A DNA stretch of 64,000 bases from NCBI RefSeq assembly GCF_008017415.1, contig NZ_VRSV01000001.1, positions 1,860,001-1,924,000 on the forward strand. Direction: 5' to 3'. This DNA is from Microbacterium hatanonis. GTDB taxonomy: Bacteria; Actinomycetota; Actinomycetes; Actinomycetales; Microbacteriaceae. Below, piece by piece: positions 1-8,567 of the stretch. The notes below the pieces were generated by a model. It saw nothing but the letters and a program-made list of their open reading frames with translations. It ran no database searches and was not told where the DNA came from. Numbering within the stretch: position 1 is the first letter of the stretch; each line of letters begins with the position of its first letter. The position numbers and the translations under genes were made by a program.

Positions 1-2
1 GC

Positions 3-1586
3 AAGATCGCCGCGACCCGCACCCGTGATGCCGACCTGGCCTATCGCGACCCGGAGCACCTCCTCGCCGACCTCCGCACCGTGCAGGAGTCGCTCGTGGC
101 GGCCGGTGCACCGCGCCAGGCGTACGGGCAGTTGCAGCACATGATCTGGCAGGTGGAGACCTACGGCTTCCACCTCGCCGAGCTCGAGGTGCGCCAGCAC
201 TCGGCCGTGCATCGCGCCGTGCTCGCCGAACTCGAGGGCGGCGGTTCGCGCAGCGAGCAGACCGAGGAGGTGCTCGAGGTCTTCCGCGCCATCGCGTTCG
301 TGCAGGAGCGCTTCGGTCCGCGCGCCGCGGGACGTTACATCGTGTCGTTCACGCAATCGGCCGCAGACCTCGCGAACGTGCACAAGCTGGCCCGTCACGC
401 CATGGGCGACGGCGCGACCCTCCCCGTCCTCGACGTCATCCCGCTGTTCGAGACCTTCGCCGACTTGCAGGCCGCCCCCGCCATCCTCGCCGAGGTCGTC
501 CATCACCCCGAGTTCGAGGCGCGGCTGGATGCGACCGACCGCCGCCTCGAGGTCATGCTCGGCTACTCCGACTCGTCGAAGGACGTCGGCCCGGTGGCGG
601 CGAATCTCGCCCTCTACGAGGCGCAGGCGAAGATCGCGGCCTGGGCCGACGAGAGCCGCATCGAGCTGACGCTGTTCCACGGCCGCGGCGGAGCGCTCGG
701 CCGCGGCGGAGGGCCCGCGAACTCGGCCATCCTCGCCCAGCCGCCGCACTCGGTCGACGGCCGCTTCAAGCTCACCGAGCAGGGCGAGGTCATCTTCGCG
801 CGCTACGGCGACCCCGCCATCGCCATGCGGCACATCGACCAGGTCGCCGCCGCCGTGCTCATGGCCTCGGCACCGTCCAACGAGGACCGCAACCGCGACG
901 CGGCCGAGCGCTACGCCGACGTCGCCGCGGCCATGGACGAAGCGTCCCGCGCCCGCTTCTTCGAGCTGGTCAAGGCGCCCGGCTTCGCGCCCTGGTTCGC
1001 GACCGTCACCCCGATGGAGGAGCTCGGCAACCTCGCTCTCGGCTCGCGCCCCGCGCGCCGAGGGCTCTCGGTCGAGTCACTCGAAGACCTGCGGGCCATC
1101 CCGTGGGTGTTCGCGTGGACGCAGGCACGCATCAACCTCGCCGGCTGGTTCGGGCTGGGTACGGCGCTCGAGGCCGTCGGCGACGAGCACCGGCTGCGGC
1201 AGGCGTACGCCGACTGGCCCCTGTTCCGCACCCTCGTCGACAACGTGGCGATGAGCCTCGCGAAGGCCGACGCGCGCATCGCCCGCCGCTACCTCGACCT
1301 CGGCGATCGCGACGACCTCGCCGAGCTCGTCATGGGCGAGATGCTGCTGACGCGTTCGTGGGTGATCCGGGTCACGGCCGGCAAGGAGCTGCTCGACAAC
1401 AAGCCCGTGCTCCAGCGCGCGGTGAAGATGCGCAGCCCCTACGTCGACGCCCTCTCCCTCCTGCAGCTGCGGGCGCTGCGCTCGCTGCGCTCGGGCGACG
1501 AGGCGACGCCCAGCGATCCGGAGCAGGAGCGCCTGCTGCTCCTCTCGGTCAGCGGCGTCGCGGCCGGCCTCCAGAACACCGGCTGA
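3..1586 (+). CDS. ppc: Phosphoenolpyruvate carboxylase, C-terminal part
   Basis: This cytosolic anaplerotic enzyme adds bicarbonate to PEP to form oxaloacetate. The reading frame is open from the window edge, so the N-terminus lies outside; 527 residues remain, roughly the C-terminal half to two thirds of a usual protein of about 900 residues. The catalytic glycine-rich loop FHGRGGALGRGGGP is present, followed by GEVIFARYGDP, and the protein ends in the conserved QNTG, whose terminal Gly is typical of the family. The next gene is convergent, with a palindrome between the two. Identification is certain; only the 5' end is missing. Confidence 0.97.
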   Translation, partial: KIAATRTRDADLAYRDPEHLLADLRTVQESLVAAGAPRQAYGQLQHMIWQVETYGFHLAELEVRQHSAVHRAVLAELEGGGSRSEQTEEVLEVFRAIAFVQERFGPRAAGRYIVSFTQSAADLANVHKLARHAMGDGATLPVLDVIPLFETFADLQAAPAILAEVVHHPEFEARLDATDRRLEVMLGYSDSSKDVGPVAANLALYEAQAKIAAWADESRIELTLFHGRGGALGRGGGPANSAILAQPPHSVDGRFKLTEQGEVIFARYGDPAIAMRHIDQVAAAVLMASAPSNEDRNRDAAERYADVAAAMDEASRARFFELVKAPGFAPWFATVTPMEELGNLALGSRPARRGLSVESLEDLRAIPWVFAWTQARINLAGWFGLGTALEAVGDEHRLRQAYADWPLFRTLVDNVAMSLAKADARIARRYLDLGDRDDLAELVMGEMLLTRSWVIRVTAGKELLDNKPVLQRAVKMRSPYVDALSLLQLRALRSLRSGDEATPSDPEQERLLLLSVSGVAAGLQNTG

Positions 1587-1607
1587 GCGCGCAGCATCCG
1601 CTCGAGG

Positions 1608-1678
1608 GTGCCCGTTTCCGCCGACCGTGCCCGATTCTTCGCGCACTTTCGGCGGAAACGGGCACTTTCGGCGTGGGG
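1608..1678. repeat. Intergenic palindrome, family A copy 1
   Basis: A perfect 17-base inverted repeat (1608-1624 with 1649-1665, arm GTGCCCGTTTCCGCCGA) has a 24-base loop. It lies between the convergent ends of ppc and the carbonic-anhydrase-like gene. The right flank GGCACTTTCGGCGTGGG is almost identical to the right flank of the palindrome at 2345-2414. It may act as a bidirectional terminator or be a REP-like element. Confidence 0.75.
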
Positions 1679-1683
1679 GTGCG

Positions 1684-2280
1684 TCAGGCGGGGGCGTCGT
1701 CGGCGTGACGCGCGAGCGACCGGCCGTAACGCTCGGTCAGCTGCACCATGAGGTCGGGCGTCTCGCGATCGAGCCCGAAGACGTACCCCGGGAAGTCGAG
1801 CTCGCGCTGCGCCGCCCAGATCTCCTCGTGCCGATCGGGCGGCAGGATCTGCACCGGGTCGCCGACCGCCACCCACGAGATCGGCACCACCGTCTCGGGC
1901 GGCAGCTCGGTGCGCAGGTGCACGATCGCGTTGATCCGCACCTCGCTGCGGGTGCCGATGCGCGCCCCGTTGAACACGCGGGTACCGGTGGCGAGGAACA
2001 CCTCGTCTTCGACGGTCGCGCCCGACAACGACGCCATCGGCCCGATCAGCACGTGATCGCCGATGTGCACCGGATTCGTCGCGGTCGCGCGGATCACCGC
2101 GTTCTCCATGACGATCACGTGGGCGCCGAGGGTGATCGGGCCTCCCTCGGCGGTGATCACGGCGCCGTGCAGCACCTGGCAGAGCGGGCCGATCTCGACA
2201 TCGCCGCTGAGCACGGCGCTCGGCGCGACCACGGCCGAGGGATGGATGCGGGGCGTTCGCCCCAGGTGCACGTACTCCAT
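1684..2280 (-). CDS. Gamma-carbonic anhydrase family protein (left-handed beta-helix)
   Basis: This 198-residue protein is built almost entirely of hexapeptide repeats (for example IHPSAVVAPSAVLSGDVEIGP) and should fold as a left-handed beta-helix trimer. The family holds gamma-carbonic anhydrases and relatives of the PaaY/YrdA type, which are usually zinc proteins. The Gln and Asn of the family active-site strands are partly visible (CQVLHGAVI, GDHVLIG), but the three-His zinc set is not obvious, so activity is uncertain. The start is well supported by GGAGG six bases before the ATG. It stands alone on the minus strand between mfd and ppc. Confidence 0.8.
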   Translation of the reverse strand: MEYVHLGRTPRIHPSAVVAPSAVLSGDVEIGPLCQVLHGAVITAEGGPITLGAHVIVMENAVIRATATNPVHIGDHVLIGPMASLSGATVEDEVFLATGTRVFNGARIGTRSEVRINAIVHLRTELPPETVVPISWVAVGDPVQILPPDRHEEIWAAQRELDFPGYVFGLDRETPDLMVQLTERYGRSLARHADDAPA

Positions 2281-2344
2281 GGTGTCCTCCGCCCGTTATG
2301 AGGCCGAGGCTACACGGCGGGCCGCGCGCCGCATCTGCCCCACG

Positions 2345-2414
2345 GTGCCCGTTCCGCCGAACGTGCCCGGGATCTCGGGCACTCCTGGTGCGAACGGGCA
2401 CGTTCGGCGTGGGA
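2345..2414. repeat. Intergenic palindrome, family A copy 2
   Basis: It contains inverted repeats GCCGAACGTGCCC (2356-2368) with GGGCACGTTCGGC (2396-2408), and GTGCCCGTT (2345-2353) with AACGGGCAC (2393-2401). The two pairs overlap, so two alternative hairpins compete. It lies downstream of mfd and upstream of the carbonic-anhydrase-like gene. The left arm GTGCCCGTTCCGCCGA and right flank GTTCGGCGTGGG match the element at 1608-1678. Confidence 0.75.
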
Positions 2415-2419
2415 CAGGT

Positions 2420-5400
2420 TCAGGCCGGTGCGGGTTGCGGCTCGGCGGGCGTGGTGACGGGCTCGGGGAAGAGCGCGTCGAGCAGCTGGGCGACCCAGGC
2501 GATGAGCGCCGCGTCGTGCGTGTCGGTCGGGAGCGGCACGACCATCGCGTCACCGCCGGAGACGAGCTTCGCCTTCGGGTAGAGCCGCTGCAGACGCACT
2601 TTCTTCGAGTCCTCGAGGTGCGCGGGCGCGATGCGCAGGTTCGGACCCATCGCGACGACGTCCTCGAGCCCGACGCGCGCGGCACGGCGGCGCAGACGCG
2701 CGACGGCGATCAGCCCGTCGACCTCGGCCGGGGGCTCGCCGTAGCGGTCGCGCATCTCGTCGATGACGAGGTCGATCGCGTCGTCCTTGGCGGTGGCGGA
2801 TGCTGCGGCCGAGAGCTTCTGGTATGCCTCGAGCCGCAGGCGCTCGCTGTCGATGTACGACTCGGGAAGGCGGGCGTCGACCGGCAGCTCCAGCCGCAGC
2901 TCGGCCGGCCCCTCGGTGTCTTCACCGCGGAAGGTCGCCACGGCCTCGCCGACCATGCGCAGGTACAGGTCGAAGCCGACACCGGCGATGTGCCCCGCCT
3001 GCTCGCCGCCGAGGAGGTTTCCGGCACCACGGAGTTCGAGGTCCTTGAGCGCGACCTGCATGCCGCTGCCGAGGTCGTTGTTGACCGCGATCGTCTCGAG
3101 ACGGTCGGCGGCGGTCTCCGACAGCGGTTTCTGGTCGTCATAGAGGAAATAGGCGTACGCGCGCTCGCGGGCGCGGCCGACGCGGCCGCGCAGCTGGTGC
3201 AGCTGGGAGAGGCCGTACTTGTCGGCGCGATCGATGATGATCGTGTTCGCGTTGGCGATGTCGAGACCGGTCTCGATGATCGTCGTCGATACGAGCACGT
3301 CGGCGCGACGCTCCCAGAAGTCGTCGACGACCTGCTCGAGGGCGTGCTCGCCCATCTGGCCGTGGGCGACGGCGATGCGCGCCTCGGGAACGAGCTCGGC
3401 GAGCTCTGCGGCGACCTTGTTGATCGACTGCACCCGGTTGTGCACGTAGAACACCTGCCCCTCGCGGAGGAGCTCCCGGCGGATGGCGGCGGCGATCTGC
3501 TTCGGGTTGCGGGCGCCGACGTACGACAGGATCGGGTGCCTGTCTTCCGGCGGGGTCTGCAGCGTCGACATCTCGCGGATGCCGGTGACCGCCATCTCGA
3601 GCGTGCGAGGGATGGGTGTCGCGCTCATGGCGAGGATGTCGACGTTCGTCTTCATCTTCTTCAGCGCGTCCTTGTGCTCGACGCCGAACCGCTGCTCCTC
3701 GTCGATGATCATCAGCCCGAGGTCTTTGAACTGCACCTTCTCGGTGAGGATGCGGTGCGTTCCGATGACCATGTCGATCGTGCCGTCGGTGATGCCCGCG
3801 AGTACCTCGCGGGCCTCCTTGTCGGTCTGGAACCGTGAGAGAGCGCGCACCTTCACCGGGAACCCGGCGAACCGTTCGGCGAACGTCTCGGTGTGCTGCT
3901 TGACCAAGAGGGTCGTAGGAACGAGCATCGCGACCTGCTTGCCGTCCTGGATGGCCTTGAACGCCGCGCGCACGGCGACCTCCGTCTTGCCGAAGCCGAC
4001 GTCGCCCGAGAGGAGGCGATCCATCGGGATCGGCTTCTCCATGTCGGCCTTGATCTCGTCGATCGTCTGCAGCTGATCAGGGGTCTCGGCGAACGGGAAC
4101 GCCTCTTCGAGCTCGCGCTGCCACGGGGTGTCGGGCCCGAAGGCGTGCCCCTTGGCTGCCATCCGCGCCGAATAGAGCTTCACCAGCTCCACGGCGATGT
4201 CGCGCACCGCCTTGCGCGCGCGTCCCTTCGCCTGCGCCCAGTCGCTACCGCCCATCTTCGACAGGGTCGGCGCCTCTCCCCCGACGTAGCGGGAGAGCAG
4301 GTCGAGCTGGTCGGTCGGCACGTAGAGCTTGTCGCCGGGGTAGCCGCGCTTGGACGGCGCGTACTCGAGCACGAGGTAGTCGCGGATGCTCTTGACGGCA
4401 TTCCGGCCGCCGCTGGAGACCTCGCGCTGCTGGAGCTCGACGAACTTGCCGATGCCGTGCGTGGAGTGCACCACGAAGTCGCCGGTCTTCAGCTGCAGCG
4501 GATCGACGACGTTGCGCCGCTTGGAGGCGAGCTTCTTGACCGTGCGCGAGTCGTTGGCGACGGCGCGCCCGTAGAACTCCGCCTCGGTGAGCACCGCGAA
4601 CCGCGACACGGGCATCTCGAATCCGCGCTCGAGCTCGGCGCAGAGCAGGAGAGCCACGCCCGGGGCGGGCGCCTGGATCAGTGCCTCGTCGCGCCGGGCG
4701 GCGATGCCGCGTTCGGCCAGCACGTCACGGGCTCGGTCGACCAGACCGGGGCCGGAGGCCACGACGACCACCCGCCAGCCGTCCGTCAACAACTGCCCGA
4801 CGTGCTCGGTCGCGCCGTCGATGTTGCCCTGGAAGGAGGGCACGCCCTGCCCCCGCACGCGCAGCGAGCCGTCTGCCGCGAGACCGTCGTACTCCGTGCC
4901 TTCGAAGTCGGACGTCGCGTCCGAGGCCCCCGAGTCGAACGACGAGAGCGACCACCACACGCCCTCGCGCTCGCGGGCCGCGTCGCGCAGGGTGCCGAGG
5001 GAGAGGAAGTCCCCCGCCCCCAGGCTGATCGGCGTCTCCGCGCCGGCGGTCGCGGCCGACCACGCGGCGTCGAGGAACTCGCGGTTCGTGTCGGCGAGGG
5101 TGGTGGCCCGGGCAAACGATCGCTCGGGATCGACGAGGGCCACGGCCGCACCCATCGGCAGGTACTCGACGAGGGGCACGACGCGGTCGAGCAGCGCCGG
5201 TGTGAGGGATTCCATCCCCTCCACGGGAATGCCCTCGGCCATCTTCTCGAGGATCGACCGGAGGGCGGGCAGCTCGTCGCGCAGCTCGGCGGCGCGCGCC
5301 CGCACCTCGGCGGTGAGCAGCAGCTCACGGCTCGGAACGAGGGAGACGGAGGGGACGTCGCCGGGCAGCGACCGCTGGTCGGCCACCGAGAACGCGCGGA

Positions 5401-6028
5401 TCTGGTCGACCTCGTCGCCGAAGAACTCGACCCGCAAGGGGTGGTCGGCGATGGGCGGGAAGACATCGAGGATGCCGCCGCGGACGGCGAACTCGCCACG
5501 GCGCGACACCATGTCGACACGGAGGTAGGCGCGCTCGACGAGCTGGCGCGTGACCGACTCGAGGTCGTAGTCGCGCCCGCCGACGGTGAGGTCGATCGGT
5601 GCGACGTCGGCGAGTCCCGACGCGAGGGGCTGCAGGGCGCTGCGGATGGACGCCGTGACGATCAGGGGGGTCTCGCCGTCCCACGACGCGATGCGCCGCA
5701 GCGCATCGAGACGACGACCGACGGTCTCGGGGCTCGGGCTCAACCGCTCGTGGGGCAGCGTCTCCCATGCCGGGAAGTGCAACACCTGGGCACCCGGGAT
5801 GAGCGCCTCGAGGGCGGGGCCGAGCGAGTCGGCACGGCGCCCGGTGGGAGCGACGACCAGCAGTGCCGGGGGCTTCCCGGCCGCGCGTCGCCGCTCGAGG
5901 AGCCCGGCGAGGGCCGGGGCGTGCAGCCCCTCCACCAACGAGAGGTCGGCATCGACCACCGCAGCGGCCATCGCCTCCCGGAACGATTCATCCTGCTCAA
6001 GGGCGCGCACGATCCCGGGAACTGTCAC
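2420..6028 (-). CDS. mfd: Transcription-repair coupling factor Mfd
   Basis: This ATP-driven translocase displaces RNA polymerase stalled at DNA damage and recruits UvrAB. The 1202 residues match the usual family length. An N-terminal UvrB-like region comes first, then the CarD-like RNA-polymerase-interaction domain (LKTGDFVVHSTHGIGKF), then the SF2 motor with GDVGFGKTEVA and the DEEQ box IDEEQRFGV, and finally the TRCF D7 domain. The GTG at 6028, giving VTVPGIVRAL, is chosen because the longer frame would run into the divergent gene at 6225 and adds a low-complexity tail unlike the family. No strong ribosome site precedes it. Confidence 0.96.
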   Translation of the reverse strand: MTVPGIVRALEQDESFREAMAAAVVDADLSLVEGLHAPALAGLLERRRAAGKPPALLVVAPTGRRADSLGPALEALIPGAQVLHFPAWETLPHERLSPSPETVGRRLDALRRIASWDGETPLIVTASIRSALQPLASGLADVAPIDLTVGGRDYDLESVTRQLVERAYLRVDMVSRRGEFAVRGGILDVFPPIADHPLRVEFFGDEVDQIRAFSVADQRSLPGDVPSVSLVPSRELLLTAEVRARAAELRDELPALRSILEKMAEGIPVEGMESLTPALLDRVVPLVEYLPMGAAVALVDPERSFARATTLADTNREFLDAAWSAATAGAETPISLGAGDFLSLGTLRDAAREREGVWWSLSSFDSGASDATSDFEGTEYDGLAADGSLRVRGQGVPSFQGNIDGATEHVGQLLTDGWRVVVVASGPGLVDRARDVLAERGIAARRDEALIQAPAPGVALLLCAELERGFEMPVSRFAVLTEAEFYGRAVANDSRTVKKLASKRRNVVDPLQLKTGDFVVHSTHGIGKFVELQQREVSSGGRNAVKSIRDYLVLEYAPSKRGYPGDKLYVPTDQLDLLSRYVGGEAPTLSKMGGSDWAQAKGRARKAVRDIAVELVKLYSARMAAKGHAFGPDTPWQRELEEAFPFAETPDQLQTIDEIKADMEKPIPMDRLLSGDVGFGKTEVAVRAAFKAIQDGKQVAMLVPTTLLVKQHTETFAERFAGFPVKVRALSRFQTDKEAREVLAGITDGTIDMVIGTHRILTEKVQFKDLGLMIIDEEQRFGVEHKDALKKMKTNVDILAMSATPIPRTLEMAVTGIREMSTLQTPPEDRHPILSYVGARNPKQIAAAIRRELLREGQVFYVHNRVQSINKVAAELAELVPEARIAVAHGQMGEHALEQVVDDFWERRADVLVSTTIIETGLDIANANTIIIDRADKYGLSQLHQLRGRVGRARERAYAYFLYDDQKPLSETAADRLETIAVNNDLGSGMQVALKDLELRGAGNLLGGEQAGHIAGVGFDLYLRMVGEAVATFRGEDTEGPAELRLELPVDARLPESYIDSERLRLEAYQKLSAAASATAKDDAIDLVIDEMRDRYGEPPAEVDGLIAVARLRRRAARVGLEDVVAMGPNLRIAPAHLEDSKKVRLQRLYPKAKLVSGGDAMVVPLPTDTHDAALIAWVAQLLDALFPEPVTTPAEPQPAPA

Positions 6029-6140
6029 CGGAGAAGCATACGCGCCCCCACCCCCACCGGGCTTCGCCGCCGCATCCGTCGGCTGATGGGGCGGGATCCT
6101 ACCGGCGAGACCGTCTGTGACGCGAGACGTCGCCTCGCCC

Positions 6141-6169
6141 TGGCCCGTCGCCGCCCATGACCCTAGACT
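6141..6169 (+). promoter_or_regulatory. Candidate promoter of the proline-rich membrane protein
   Basis: TGGCCC (6141-6146) and TAGACT (6164-6169) are separated by exactly 17 bases. The same -35-like word and spacing precede metY at 54813-54841. Transcription would start near 6176. Confidence 0.5.
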
Positions 6170-6224
6170 GACGGGTTCCACAGCCCCCGCGGCTGGACCC
6201 CGCTCGCCAACGCCAGGAGTAGCC

Positions 6225-6767
6225 ATGAGCAGCATCCCTCCCGCCCCCGAGCCCCAGGGCTCGCAGCCCGCGTACCAGCCCCCGACGCCGGGCGACTCCG
6301 CGCCGCCGCCCGCTGCGCCGCAGTATCCGGCGGGCTCCTACCCCGCTCCGCCGGTGGAGCAGCCCACCGCCAAGACGAAGGGCCCGGGCACACTCGGTGT
6401 GGTCGCCTTCCTCGTCTCGCTCGTCGCCATCATCGCGGGCTCGATCCTGGGGTACGTCGCCGGGTCGACCCTCGGCGCCCTCGCCCAGTACGGCACGGTG
6501 TCCAGCGACGGCACCTACGTGCTCGACTCGCTGCCCGCCGCCGCCGAGTCCGTGGCCGCCACCGGTGGCGTCCTCACCTTCGTCACCTTCGCGGTCTTCG
6601 GCGTCCTCGCCCTGTGGGGCTTCGTGCAGGGCATCGTCGCCGCGGTGAAGAACCGCGGGCGCGGCTGGGCGATCGCAGCCATCATCCTCGCCGTGATCGG
6701 CGGCATCTTCGTCTTCATCGCCTTCACGGTCGGTGCCGGCGTGGGCGCGGCTCCCTACGTCGCCTGA
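6225..6767 (+). CDS. Proline-rich DUF4190-like membrane protein
   Basis: This 180-residue protein has about 50 residues of Pro/Ala-rich cytoplasmic tail followed by three hydrophobic segments at about residues 56-80, 115-137 and 147-172. The last two, around VLALWGFVQGIVAAVKNRGRGWAIAAIILAVIGG, resemble the DUF4190 unit common in actinobacteria. The function is unknown. The ATG at 6225 is preceded by AGGAG at five bases, which excludes the longer upstream frame. It is followed by a very strong terminator. Confidence 0.8.
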   Translation: MSSIPPAPEPQGSQPAYQPPTPGDSAPPPAAPQYPAGSYPAPPVEQPTAKTKGPGTLGVVAFLVSLVAIIAGSILGYVAGSTLGALAQYGTVSSDGTYVLDSLPAAAESVAATGGVLTFVTFAVFGVLALWGFVQGIVAAVKNRGRGWAIAAIILAVIGGIFVFIAFTVGAGVGAAPYVA

Positions 6768-6772
6768 CGCAC

Positions 6773-6826
6773 ACCGCACGACGAAGGCCCCGTCTCCTCC
6801 GGGAGGCGGGGCCTTCGTCGTGCGGT
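6773..6826. terminator. Perfect 20-bp hairpin between convergent genes
   Basis: The arms at 6773-6792 and 6807-6826 are exact reverse complements over 20 bases, and the 14-base loop can itself pair (CTCC/GGAG). It sits five bases after the stop of the DUF4190-like gene and 19 bases from the stop of pth, so it probably serves both strands. Confidence 0.9.
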
Positions 6827-6844
6827 GCGGGTGAGCCCGTGGGC

Positions 6845-7429
6845 TCAGGCGCGCGGGGCGTGGAACCGCTGCTGAGCCGCGACGAGCCCCTCGGCGACGA
6901 GCTGCTCGACCGCGTCGGCCGCATCGCCCACCAGGATCGGCAGGGTCTTGCGCTCGGTCGAGCCGAACGGATCCAGCACCCAATCCGCCGCATCCTGCCG
7001 CCCCGGCGGCCTGCCGATGCCGACGCGCACGCGCGGGAACTCGGGAGTGTCGAGCGCCTTCGCGACGTCGCGGACGCCGTTGTGCCCGCCGTGCCCTCCG
7101 CCGGTCTTCAGCTTGATCGTGTCGAACGGGATGTCGAGCTCGTCGTGCACGACGATGACGTGCTCCGGCTCGACACCGTAGAACTTCGCCAGCGACGAGA
7201 CGGGTCCGCCGGAGACGTTCATGAAGCTGTCGGGCTTGGCGAGCACGAGCTTCGCGCCTCCGGGGCGCAGCCAGGTCTCGACGACCCGCGCGTGCGACTT
7301 GTGTGCGCGGAACGTCTCGCTGCGCCGGGCCGCGAGCTCATCGACGACGAGCTGCCCGATGTTGTGCCGGGTCGTCTCGTACCGGGGTCCGGGGTTGCCG
7401 AGTCCGACCACCAGCCACGTGTCTGCCAT
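6845..7429 (-). CDS. pth: Peptidyl-tRNA hydrolase
   Basis: It releases tRNA from peptidyl-tRNA dropped by ribosomes. The 194-residue protein keeps the catalytic set of the family: GLGNPG at the N-terminus, His22 in TTRHNIG, Asn71 in FMNVSGG, Asp96 in HDELD and Asn117 in GHNGVR. The ATG at 7429 gives [19 protein letters not shown] lies eight bases upstream. The neighbour upstream is rplY, a common pairing (rplY-pth) in bacteria, here separated by a terminator. Confidence 0.96.
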   Translation of the reverse strand: MADTWLVVGLGNPGPRYETTRHNIGQLVVDELAARRSETFRAHKSHARVVETWLRPGGAKLVLAKPDSFMNVSGGPVSSLAKFYGVEPEHVIVVHDELDIPFDTIKLKTGGGHGGHNGVRDVAKALDTPEFPRVRVGIGRPPGRQDAADWVLDPFGSTERKTLPILVGDAADAVEQLVAEGLVAAQQRFHAPRA

Positions 7430-7466
7430 GCCCTCATCCTCCAACGAACGGGTGCCTGGAAACGAA

Positions 7467-7495
7467 ACGAGGGGGCGCACCGGGCGCCCCCTCGT
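7467..7495 (-). terminator. Intrinsic terminator of rplY
   Basis: A perfect 12-bp stem (7467-7478 with 7484-7495, arm ACGAGGGGGCGC) with a 5-base loop. On the minus strand it is followed by TTTCGTTTCC. It lies downstream of rplY and just upstream of pth, so pth needs read-through or its own promoter. Confidence 0.88.
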
Positions 7496-7555
7496 CTCTG
7501 CGATCCGCCTCGCCCCGTCGTCACGCTCCGCGACGGGGACGGGTGAGGATTGCTC

Positions 7556-8188
7556 TTACTCGGATGCTTCTTCGTCGGCCGACTCGAGCGCCTGTGCGGC
7601 GGAGACGGCGGCGTCGATCTCGGCGATCTCCTCTTCGGCGGCGAGAGTCGCGGCCGGAACGGAGACGGCGATGATGAGCGCCTCGGGGTCGCCGGCGAGG
7701 ACGGCGCCGCGGGGAAGCTTCAGGTCGGCCGCGGTGATGTGCGTGCCGTCCTCGAGGCCCTCGACGCTGACCTCGAGGTTCTGCGGGATGTGGGTGGCCT
7801 CGACCTCGAGCGACACGGTGTTGCCCTCGAGGTTCGCGATGGTGCCGGGGGCCGGCTCGCCGACGACGCTGATCGGGACGTCGACCGAGACCTTCTCGCC
7901 CTTCTTGACCACGAGCAGGTCGATGTGCTCGATGATCTGACGCACGGGGTCCTTCTGCACGTCCTTGACCAGCGCGAGCTCGGGCGTGCCGGCGATGTCG
8001 AGCTCGAGCAGCGCGTTGGCGCGGCGGATGAGCAGCGAGACCTGGTGGCCCGGCAGCGAGACGTGCTTGGGGTCGGTGCCGTGACCGTAGATGACGGCGG
8101 GGATCTTGCCCTCGGCGCGCAGGCGACGGGCGAAGCCCTTGCCGAAGTTCTCGCGCAGCTCGGCGCTGACCTTGTTGTCTTCCGACAT
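7556..8188 (-). CDS. rplY: 50S ribosomal protein L25, general stress Ctc form
   Basis: It binds 5S rRNA in the large subunit. The 210 residues comprise the L25 domain (first 95 or so: FGKGFARRLRAEGKIPAVIYGHG) plus the C-terminal TL5/Ctc beta domain, and the tail is acidic and Ala/Glu-rich (EEEIAEIDAAVSAAQALE). This is the long form typical of actinobacteria. The ATG has AGGAG at seven bases. A long leader separates it from the candidate promoter at 8378-8383. Confidence 0.95.
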   Translation of the reverse strand: MSEDNKVSAELRENFGKGFARRLRAEGKIPAVIYGHGTDPKHVSLPGHQVSLLIRRANALLELDIAGTPELALVKDVQKDPVRQIIEHIDLLVVKKGEKVSVDVPISVVGEPAPGTIANLEGNTVSLEVEATHIPQNLEVSVEGLEDGTHITAADLKLPRGAVLAGDPEALIIAVSVPAATLAAEEEIAEIDAAVSAAQALESADEEASE

Positions 8189-8377
8189 GGTTGTTCTCCT
8201 CGTGGGCGTGCGGCCCGCAGTTCACGGGTACTGCCCAGTGCTTGTGGTCTGGGGTTGGATTCGACTCGAACGCGAGCGCGTGAGGAAAGCCGTGAGCCTG
8301 CTTCACTGCGTCGATCACGGATGCTGCGATCACCCTCACGGGCGACGTGGGCATCCCTCGCCGAAGTTCAAGGACAG

Positions 8378-8383
8378 AGTCTA
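8378..8383 (-). promoter_or_regulatory. Candidate -10 box of rplY with long leader
   Basis: TAGACT on the minus strand lies 190 bases before the rplY start. No nearer good -10 box was seen, so the mRNA would carry a leader of about 180 bases. The -35 region is not convincing. Confidence 0.35.
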
Positions 8384-8434
8384 CCAGCGGCGCCGGTACG
8401 ATGAAGACGCACCCGATCCCCTCCGGAGGACCCC

Positions 8435-8563
8435 TTGGACCTGGACGCTCACTTCTTCTCCCACGTCATGCTGTGGATCGTCGGCGGCATCGCCGCGGTC
8501 GGCGGAGCGGGCCTCATCGCGGCGCTGTTCTCGATGGGACGACAGGGCTACCGCAAGCCCTGA
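8435..8563 (+). CDS. Small 42-residue membrane protein with TTG start
   Basis: The TTG at 8435 is preceded by a strong ribosome site, GGAGGA at 8425-8430, four bases away. It opens a 42-codon frame ending in TGA at 8561. The peptide has a short polar head (MDLDAHFFSH), one hydrophobic segment at about residues 11-33 rich in Gly/Ala, and a basic tail (MGRQGYRKP). This layout fits a single-pass protein with its C-terminus in the cytoplasm. A possible -10 TACGAT is at 8397. Its stop is five bases from the stop of the convergent gntK. Function unknown. Confidence 0.72.
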   Translation: MDLDAHFFSHVMLWIVGGIAAVGGAGLIAALFSMGRQGYRKP

Positions 8564-8567
8564 CCGA

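Noticed and set aside
2063..3838. Long plus-strand frame of 591 codons opposite mfd
   Set aside because: It is antisense to strongly conserved Mfd motor motifs, is Arg/Asp/Val-rich without domains, and reflects third-position G+C bias.
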